This document shows positions 57,346 to 64,000 of a DNA stretch of 64,000 nt, in pieces. The position numbers were made by a program, and so were the translations under genes. Under the pieces are notes generated by a model, which did not search any database, had not been told where the DNA came from, and worked only from the letters and a program-made list of their open reading frames with translations. The stretch is taken from positions 39,784,468 through 39,848,467 of the forward strand of contig NC_054540.1 of assembly GCF_017654505.1 (NCBI RefSeq), written 5' to 3'. Position 1 is the first letter of the stretch; each line of letters opens with the position of its first letter. This DNA is from Polyodon spathula (lineage: Eukaryota > Chordata > Actinopteri > Acipenseriformes > Polyodontidae).

Positions 57346-57405
57346 ATTTTATTAAATCCATTAGATCCATTAGTCTTGCATTTTTTATTTTTTTTGTGCT
57401 TTAGT

Positions 57406-57422
57406 TGTGTGTGTGTGTGTGT

Positions 57423-57497
<75 letters not shown>

Positions 57498-57525
57498 ATA
57501 TATATATATATATATATATAGATAT

Positions 57526-57556
<31 letters not shown>

Positions 57557-57557
57557 T
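57406..57557. repeat. Compound (TG)n(TA)n(GATA)n microsatellite
   Basis: About 23 TG units, then about 40 TA units with two interruptions, then six to seven GATA units. Confidence 0.97.
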
Positions 57558-58514
57558 AGGTACTCATTGTTATTTAACACCATTATCTGATTACTAGAAA
57601 TAGAAATCTAGCAATGAATGTATTCCAGATACTTACCAATCTGCAATATATTGTAGCAGCGGCGTATCTGGTCCGCAGCAGGAAGAAATGGAGACTGCAC
57701 AGGATGCAGTTTAAAGCAGAGAAAACTGATATTTTTATTAAATTTGGAACAGCAGGCAAATGGACTCTCTTTTATTAAATGGTTTAGCTCAGATAGACAG
57801 CTCCAGGACACACTAACACATAGCTACATGAAAACCACATCACAACCCCGTGCTGCATGCAGGCAGTGACTAAATAGTGATCCCCAGGAATCCTATTGGC
57901 TCACACACACAGGTACATTTACATACACACGGTTCAATCACTTAGACCCTTGGTCCCGCGCAAACAGCTGGTTGGCAGAAATAAACACAAATTACAGTGC
58001 AGCCACAGATGCAGTTTACATACAGCTGCACTGAGCACATGACACCCCAGGCAGCACGCTAGCACTGCCTAGACACAGAACGTGATTCTACTCACAGACT
58101 CATGCAGGGTAACACACAAATGTCAGAAAAGACAGGACAGCACAAACACACACACAGCAATACAATAACACTCCCCCCCCCCCACCCCCCCCTCCAGAGC
58201 GCCAGTCCCAAGCAGTCCCAAATTGACCCATTGTTACAATATATTATTAAACATTATTGTTGATTGAACATCATGCAATTGTCATATTACACTTACATTC
58301 TATCTATGTGTAATAGGGTCGTTCACATCACGTTAAAATAAGCACGTTTGATTAATTATTGTAGTATATTCACTTTTTATTTAATGTTGTCTTTTTTGAT
58401 TTTATCACCTTGTTTAAAGCACGTTTATTTTGGCACATTACTTTCTGTAGATTTGCACTGATTACACTAACACGTTAATGCTCCCCGGTTCACAGCTCCC
58501 ATAAGGGTAAATTG
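57558..58514. other. No gene; possible LTR-like sequence
   Basis: 57600-58200 is GC-richer, with CACACACA blocks and a C11-A-C8 run at 58173, and resembles LTR sequence in style. I find no second copy or clear borders. Confidence 0.35.
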
Positions 58515-59201
58515 ACTGATTTGAAGAAACTGAACACCTGGTATAAATGTCCTTTGTGTTCTATCACCTGCAACATTAAGGCACATTTTGACAAGATGTA
58601 AGTTGGGTCTTAGCCAAGGACGGTTTACTTGGCGCCGTGATCAGGTGCTGCAATGTTTGGTCTTAGCATTGGAAGACAAGCGTAACTTGACCAATAAGTT
58701 GCCACCAGTTCCATCAAAGCATTACACACAAAAAACAATATTCCTCCATCCAGGAGAGCAACCACCAAGAAAAGGTGTTAAAACCCAGTCACCCAGGACA
58801 ACTGGAAGCTGCTAGAGACTGGAAAATGCTGGCAGATATTGGTCTAACCTTCGACCAGACATTGTCTTGTGGTCTGGATAAGCACACCTTGTTCATCTGG
58901 TAGAGTTAACAGTGCCATGGGAGGATGCTGTGGATGAGGCATATGAGAAGAAGAAACTTTGGTATGCTCAACTAGCTGCTGAAGTGGAACAGTGAGGATG
59001 GAGAGTCCGGGTTTACCCAGTGGAGGTGGGTTGTTGAGGATTTCTGGCACACACTACAACCCGGTTTCTCAGAGATGTCAGTTTCAGTGGCCAAGAGTTG
59101 CGTCGCACAGTGAAGAATTTATATGAAGCAGCAGAAAGGAGCAGCAACTGGCTGTGGTTGAGATGGAAAGATTCTGGATGGGGATCTCAAGAACAATAGA
59201 A
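58515..59201 (+). pseudogene. Non-LTR retrotransposon C-terminus with restriction-like endonuclease
   Basis: Near 58575 the frame reads RHILTRCKLGLSQGRFTWRR, the His-Cys half of a CCHC finger followed by the basic GRYTWRH-like motif, and DQVLQCLVLALED. After a short deletion the endonuclease follows in one frame: LRPDIVLWSG, HLVELTVPWEDAVDEAYEKKK, WRVRVYPVEVGC, TTTRFLRDVSFSGQELRRTV and YEAAERSSNWLWLRW, ending at 59201. The PD...ELTVPWE core is the catalytic signature of RLE-type LINEs (R2/R4/HERO-like; the exact clade is uncertain). Only three stops interrupt this part, two of them TGA where Arg is expected. No RT is present upstream, so the copy is 5'-truncated. Confidence 0.82.
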
Positions 59202-60317
59202 AGAAAGCAACGCTGATGTACGGGTAAGTAAGCTGGGCTCAGTTGAGTGGGGGTCGGAGGGGGGTGATTCTGGGACACCAGAGTCACTGTTGAGCCCTCT
59301 TGAGGTGTCGTGGGCTAGTTGACGAAACACAGAGGACAGAAGGTGTCCATTTGAAGACCCCAGAAATGTACCCTACTTTAATCCAGATGGTTGTCATGCT
59401 GATGCGCTGGGGAGACCGCAATGTTATGATCCCCTGAGCCAGCATCGCAGCCGTTGTGTGTGCTGATACACTAGGGAGGCAAAATAAGCTGATCCCTGGA
59501 GCCAGAATTACACTTCAGCCATCAACACCAGGCAGAAGGATATCTACATGAACAGACGGAAAGAAACGCAAGTGGATGGAGATGCAGATGGATCACATTA
59601 GTTTTGTAAAGCTAATTCTTAGTTGGTGCTTATCTTGGCGAGAGTTCAAATCAGCATGAAGTTTTTTAACATCTACTCTCATGTAATGGAAATCATTCCT
59701 GGTTTCATCCATTCAAGAGATTGATTTGTCCATTGTGAAGTGAACCTGGGTTTGTTTGGAGTGGAGGCTGAATGCACAGCCAGCAGGAGCAAAGGAATTG
59801 GACCCTGATTCGGTGGTTGGTAGGAAGACAAACAGGAAAGAAAGAGCCGCCGAATTTAAAGGTGTATCTCCCTGCATGCACCTTTGGCCTCCATTCTGTC
59901 ATGTATGTGTTTTTAAGCTAGTATTTTAAAAGGCATTGGGGTTTTAGAGGAGTGCTGGAGATGGGCTGTATTGGTTTTATGGTTGATTTTTATTTGTGAG
60001 CGCTGTCTCTGTGCAGGTATTGAGCCAAACTGCCCTTTAGTTTTAAATTGCAATTCTGTGTTTTAGTTATTTTTTTATTTATTAACGGGCAGTGCAAACC
60101 GCTTGCCGTGACTGTATATTCTAGATCTGTCCTGTTTGTTAAGTATAGTTTACCACCTGTATTTAATAAAATAGTGTTCATTGCCCGATATAGTAGTGTG
60201 GTCTAGTTTATTTTCCTTCTGGTATTCTGCCTGGCTGATCCCACCCTGATCAGAAAGAACGAGTGCCCATCTCAGATGCTACATAGCAATCTGCCACATA
60301 AATTAAAGAGTATAAAA
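59202..60317. other. LINE 3' UTR and unassigned sequence
   Basis: 59202 to about 59710 is probably the 3' untranslated part of the RLE-type LINE. The part from 59711 to 60283, with AATAAAAT at 60165 and a CTACA end, has the look of an LTR 3' end, but no partner is found. No ORF. Confidence 0.35.

Positions 60318-60390
<73 letters not shown>
60318..60390. repeat. (TA)n microsatellite, left flank of CR1
   Basis: About 36 TA units that end abruptly at the 5'-truncated CR1 element. Confidence 0.97.
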
Positions 60391-60392
<2 letters not shown>

Positions 60393-61261
60393 TCTGCTAT
60401 TCCTAATCTACATTAATGATTTAGATTCTGGTATAGTAAGCAAACTTGTTAAATTTGCAGACGACACAAAAGTAGGAGGAGTGGCAAACACTGTTGCAGC
60501 AGCAAAGGTCATTCAAAATGATCTAGACAAGATTCAGAACTGGGCAGACACATGGCAAATGACATTTAATAGAGAAAAGTGTAAGGTACTGCATGCAGGA
60601 AATAAAAATGTACATTATAAATATCATATGGGAGATACTGAAATTGGAGAAGGAATCTATGAAAAAGACCTAGGAGTTTTTGTTGACTCAGAAATGTCTT
60701 CATCTAGACAATGTGGGGAAGCTATAAAAAAGGCTAACAAGATGCTCGGATACATTGTGAAAAGTGTTGAATTTAAATCAAGGGAAGTAATGTTAAAACT
60801 GTACAATGCACTAGTAAGACCTCATCTTGAATATTGTGTGCAGTTCTGGTCACCTCGCTATAAAAAAAGATATTGCTGCTCTAGAAAGAGTGCAAAGAAG
60901 AGCGACCAGAATTATTCCGGGCTTAAAAGGCATGTCATATGCAGACAGGCTAAAAGAATTGAATCTGTTCAGTCTTGAACAAAGAAGACTACGTGGCGAC
61001 CTAATTCAAGCATTCAAAATTCTAAAAGGTATTGACAGTGTCGACCCAAGGGACTTTTTCAGCCTGAAAAAAGAAACAAGGACCAGGGGTCACAAATGGA
61101 GATTAGACAAAGGGGCATTCAGAACAGAAAATAGGAGGCACTTTTTTACACAGAGAATTGTGAGGGTCTGGAATCAACTCCCCAGTAATGTTGTTGAAGC
61201 TGACACCCTGGGATCCTTCAAGATGCTGCTTGATGAGATTCTGGGATCAATAAGCTACTAA
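60391..61261 (+). pseudogene. CR1 reverse transcriptase, C-terminal part
   Basis: It reads LLFLIYINDLDSGIVSKLVKFADDTKVGG (60391-60480), with the FADD catalytic box, then QNDLDKIQNWADTWQMTFN, EKCKVLHAGNKN, EKDLGVFVDSEM and LYNALVRPHLEYCVQFWSP. At about 60868, in a run of seven A, the frame shifts by one. The second frame (60827-61261) gives DIAALERVQRRATRIIPGL, RRLRGDLIQAFKILKGID and FFTQRIVRVWNQLPSNVVEA up to the stop. Apart from the shift this 3' half is well preserved, suggesting a fairly recent insertion. Confidence 0.92.
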
Positions 61262-61331
61262 CAACCAAACGAGCAAGATGGGCCGAATGGCCTCCTCTCG
61301 TTTGTAAACTTTCTTATGTTCTTATGTTCTT
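60391..61331 (+). mobile_element. CR1-type LINE, 5'-truncated, with 3' tail
   Basis: It begins inside the RT palm and ends with GATGGGCCGAATGGCC and a TTCTTATGT tandem tail, the form of CR1/L3 3' ends. About 940 bp. TA microsatellite lies on both sides. Confidence 0.9.

Positions 61332-61394
<63 letters not shown>
61332..61394. repeat. (TA)n microsatellite, right flank of CR1
   Basis: About 30 TA units directly after the CR1 tail. Confidence 0.97.
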
Positions 61395-61396
<2 letters not shown>

Positions 61397-61539
61397 GTTT
61401 CAGCATAATGCAATTGACATATTTCATTATTTCATATTATTTACTCAACAGTATACCACAAATACATACAGTAGAAACTAACAACATTGAAAATATAATG
61501 TAATTGACATATCTGACTTGAATTAGAGATTTCATATTG

Positions 61540-62720
61540 AACACAAAATGACTGAGCCCAATTGGTTCCAATGTTTGGAGGGCAAATATCCAGTATGCTT
61601 CTCTCTATAGTAACAAAAGTATCAAATTCCCACCTCGAGCTGGTAGAGTTACTTTCTCCATGCTCACAAATCGTAATGAGTCTGAATTGAATCGTTATTT
61701 TCGAGGATCTTTTCGTTTGAACTATATAAACATGTCCACATGGACAAGTTAAAATATGTTACACTTGTGGTATTACAGTTAATGAACCTTGAATTTGTAT
61801 CTTTTTACCTGATTGTGGGTGATTAATAGTTTTAGTATTTACAGTATTTGAGCAGTGAACACAATGGCCAATTTTAAAATTATCATCTCATAACTTAGAT
61901 AACCATTTACTTGTTTTGTCCACTTGTGGAATAAATGAATAAACCAGTTTGTTTTTTGGAGTTTTTTTGCACATTTAAAAGAGATACGGGGCAGTTTATC
62001 TGTTATCAAATTCAATGAATGATCACTTTTTAGTACCTGCCATGTTTGAAAAATAATCCCTTCATATCATTAGACAAATAGTTAAATTCAGAGGTAAAAT
62101 GCAGTTAGATCACTGTGTTTTTAACTTTAGTTTTAAGAAGTATAACTCGATCACAATCTTTAGCTGTACATTGTTTCTTTAAGAATATGGTTAGCACATC
62201 CTCGGGTGATAAAGTTGGAGTGCATTTCTTCAGATTTTATTTCAAATTGTGACTCTGTGTTACAGTTCCTTCTTACCCATAAGAGATGACCTTTTGGTAT
62301 GTATTTCTAATCAGTGAGGGAGGATGTTGACTTTTTGCCAGTAACGAATTCCGGTATGTTGGTTTAATGAATACAGTAGTTTTTAAGGTGCTGTTCTTGC
62401 ATTTAGATATTTTTTAGTCTAAAAAATGTATTCTATCTAGATCAGATTCATATTTAAATGTTTAAATGACTATTTGTGGAATTAATATAATCCACAAAAT
62501 GATCAAGTTAAGGCTTTGATCCCGACTATATTAATAGGATATCTTCAATGTACCTAAGCCATAGAGTAATAAATGGTAAAAAGTTATTATTATTGTAAAT
62601 TAATTTCTCCTCCCAAAATCCCATTTACAAATTGACATAATTGGAAGCAAATGTTGCACCCATTGCTGTACCCTTTATCTGGGAAAAATACTGATCTTCA
62701 AACACAAAACACACCACCCA
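61540..62720 (-). pseudogene. Penelope-like element B, heavily decayed
   Basis: The order of features mirrors element A. At 62655-62720 the minus strand reads FEDQYFSQIKGTAMGATFAS (RT). At 61740-61790 it reads a version of VTYILTCPCGHVYI (GIY-YIG start), and near 61620-61720 RSSK-IQFRLITIC-like text. No frame stays open for more than about 40 codons. It is clearly older than element A. Confidence 0.75.
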
Positions 62721-62739
62721 CTTGATATATTGAGGGCCA

Positions 62740-63385
62740 TGATATAGCGAGAGACCCACAGAAAAACAAATAGACTAGCAACAAATACTGTACAACCACC
62801 ACTCCCTCGTTTTATCAGGGGTGTCAGGGTCCACTATAAATTCTCGACGCAACCTGCTTTTTCTCATTTTTTGTATTAAAATACAACACATCATTTTAAT
62901 TCGTACTGCAGAGTTTAATTGCTTATAATTAACTTAAGTCTCCAATTAATTTCATGAGTCTTCCTCTTCTTTCTCAAATACACAAACCTGCTGAATTGAA
63001 AGACTCTATTGCCAACATAGGAGGTTTGTTGCTAGTGAGCTGACATCACTTCATTGTGGCTTTTGCTAGTGCATTGCTGCTTGTTGGCTAAAATAAAAAC
63101 TACTTCAGCATAGATATTTAATTTGCTTTGTGTTAATGTGCAATGTGTGTGTATATAACAGTATGATATTAATGCTTTCTTTTTAATTGTTTTGCATACT
63201 TTTGTCTGTGATGTGCAGTACAAAATAAAAAAACAGTAATTCTAAGTGAAATTGCCTATGTATATTGCAGCAAAGGCATGTGAGGTTAGATAGTAAAAAT
63301 AGGGAGCCAACTCCAGGACCGCGATATATCCGAATCTGCAGTATAGCGAGGGGTGGTACAACGAGGGGTGTTTGTAATTGGAATT
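62740..63385. repeat. Dispersed repeat R1, uninterrupted copy
   Basis: It aligns with 1-547 plus 3934-3989. The junction corresponds to AGCCAACTCCAGGACC at about 63305. It provides the empty site for DIRS copy 1. The ends (ATATTGAGGGCCATGATATAGCGAG and GTATAGCGAGGGG) contain similar GCGAG words, which suggests a DNA-transposon derivative. Confidence 0.75.
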
Positions 63386-63398
63386 GAACCACTTCAAC

Positions 63399-63466
63399 AC
63401 CATGACATACGCAGGTATGTCAAATGAAAAGCCACTGACAGTACCATGCTGTACATGCGTATGTCA
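63399..63466. repeat. Small imperfect hairpin
   Basis: TGACATACGCAGGTA and TACATGCGTATGTCA are inverted copies about 35 bp apart. Confidence 0.5.
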
Positions 63467-63683
63467 AGTTTCCCATTCTATTCTATGAGCGGTTTCTCAG
63501 TCTAGTGTTTCAGGTTACATTCTCTAAGGCAGTGCTAGTACTGTGGAATGTGCAATGAAAGTCAGGGGAGGGTCAGGTGACGTTTATATCCAATTGCGTG
63601 TCATGTAACGATTCCAATCTACCTGTGGGCATTTAGAAGATATATTGCGGGAAAGCTATTCAACTTTTACAAGTGTGTGTGTG

Positions 63684-63684
<1 letters not shown>

Positions 63685-63756
<72 letters not shown>
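63685..63756. repeat. (TA)n microsatellite
   Basis: About 35 TA units followed by CACACATACACACA, directly before a Tc1 end. Confidence 0.97.
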
Positions 63757-63765
<9 letters not shown>

Positions 63766-63768
63766 ACA

Positions 63769-64000
63769 CAGTGGCTTGCAAAAGTTTTCAGACCCCTGAC
63801 CAATTCTCTCATATTAATGAATTACAAATGGTACATTGAAATTTCGTTCTGTTCGATATTTTATTTTAAAACACTTAAACTCAAAATCAATTATTGTAAG
63901 GTGACATTGGTTTTATGTTGGGAAATATTTTTAAGAAAAATAAAAAACTGAAATATCTTGCTTGCATAAGTATTCAACCCCCACACATTAATATTTGGTA
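63769..64000. mobile_element. Tc1-like transposon F, left end cut by window
   Basis: CAGTGGCTTGCAAAAGTTTT at 63769 is a Tc1 terminal repeat related to that of element A (CAGTGGCTTGCGAAAGTA). The following sequence, including AAGTATTCAACCCCC at 63966, fits the subterminal region of a Tc1 family common in fish. The transposase and right end lie beyond the window. Confidence 0.85.

Noticed and set aside
57600..58200. Possible LTR before the RLE-type LINE
   Set aside because: GC-richer and CA-rich, but neither borders nor a partner copy could be found.
59711..60283. LTR-like sequence with AATAAAAT
   Set aside because: No second copy, no clear TG start and no target duplication; kept only as unassigned sequence.

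Overview
The window looks like a piece of a ray-finned fish genome made almost entirely of transposable elements. I found no host gene that I can name, and no tRNA, rRNA or CRISPR array. The assignment to fish rests on the element mix: at least six Tc1-like transposons, DIRS tyrosine-recombinase retrotransposons, Penelope-like elements with GIY-YIG endonucleases, a CR1-type LINE, Ty3/gypsy LTR elements, piggyBac, several hAT copies, PIF/Harbinger, pogo-like DNA and a LINE with a restriction-like endonuclease. The CR1 3' end with its TTCTTATGT tail makes a non-teleost fish (sturgeon, paddlefish or bichir type) my best guess, but this is inference.

Layout. 1-4083: a dispersed repeat (R1) split by a deleted DIRS element, itself split by a Tc1 element. 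4084-6550: a truncated Tc1 element abutting a 1-kb C-rich minisatellite that ends in 37 consecutive C, then a fragment of an SGNH-hydrolase-like coding region. 7552-11367: a decayed piggyBac transposase interrupted by a second complete Tc1 element, followed by a 502-bp piggyBac-type MITE. 11885-13056: an internally deleted hAT element. 13103-16790: a gypsy integrase fragment interrupted by a non-autonomous LTR retrotransposon that carries one long proline-rich, repeat-built ORF. 17258-21246: a Tc1 fragment, a MITE fragment, and a reverse-oriented gypsy pol with a possible LTR. 23160-25694: a Penelope-like element. 25957-26905: a 21-bp palindromic repeat array. 28424-30650: a hAT MITE and a jockey-like LINE. 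32275-32818: a Tc1 fragment. 36697-40250: a LINE tail, a Harbinger fragment, and a hAT pseudogene holding a solo LTR with a perfect 5-bp target-site duplication. 41404-43753: an LTR-like element and a short DIRS derivative. 47158-48145: a pogo-like element. 50175-55847: the most complete DIRS element (gag, RT/RNase H and recombinase on the minus strand). 58515-64000: an RLE-type LINE, a CR1 LINE landed inside a TA microsatellite, a second decayed Penelope-like element, a second copy of R1, and a Tc1 end cut by the window edge.

How the parts relate. No element here looks autonomous: every transposase, polymerase or recombinase I could read carries stops, frameshifts or missing catalytic residues. 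The value of the window is its insertion record. R1 (copy at 62740) gives an empty site for the DIRS insertion. The Tc1 element inside that DIRS copy, the Tc1 element inside the piggyBac gene, the LTR element inside the integrase and the solo LTR inside the hAT gene give relative ages. Three DIRS copies in one orientation share the same end and internal-complementary design but differ in the short core beside it.

The best candidates for something undescribed are the non-autonomous LTR element with its repeat-built ORF (13537-16790), the in-frame Gag-recombinase chimera (919-1479), the 21-bp palindromic array (25957-26260) and the 51-codon helix-turn-helix ORF in the pogo-like element (47472-47627).
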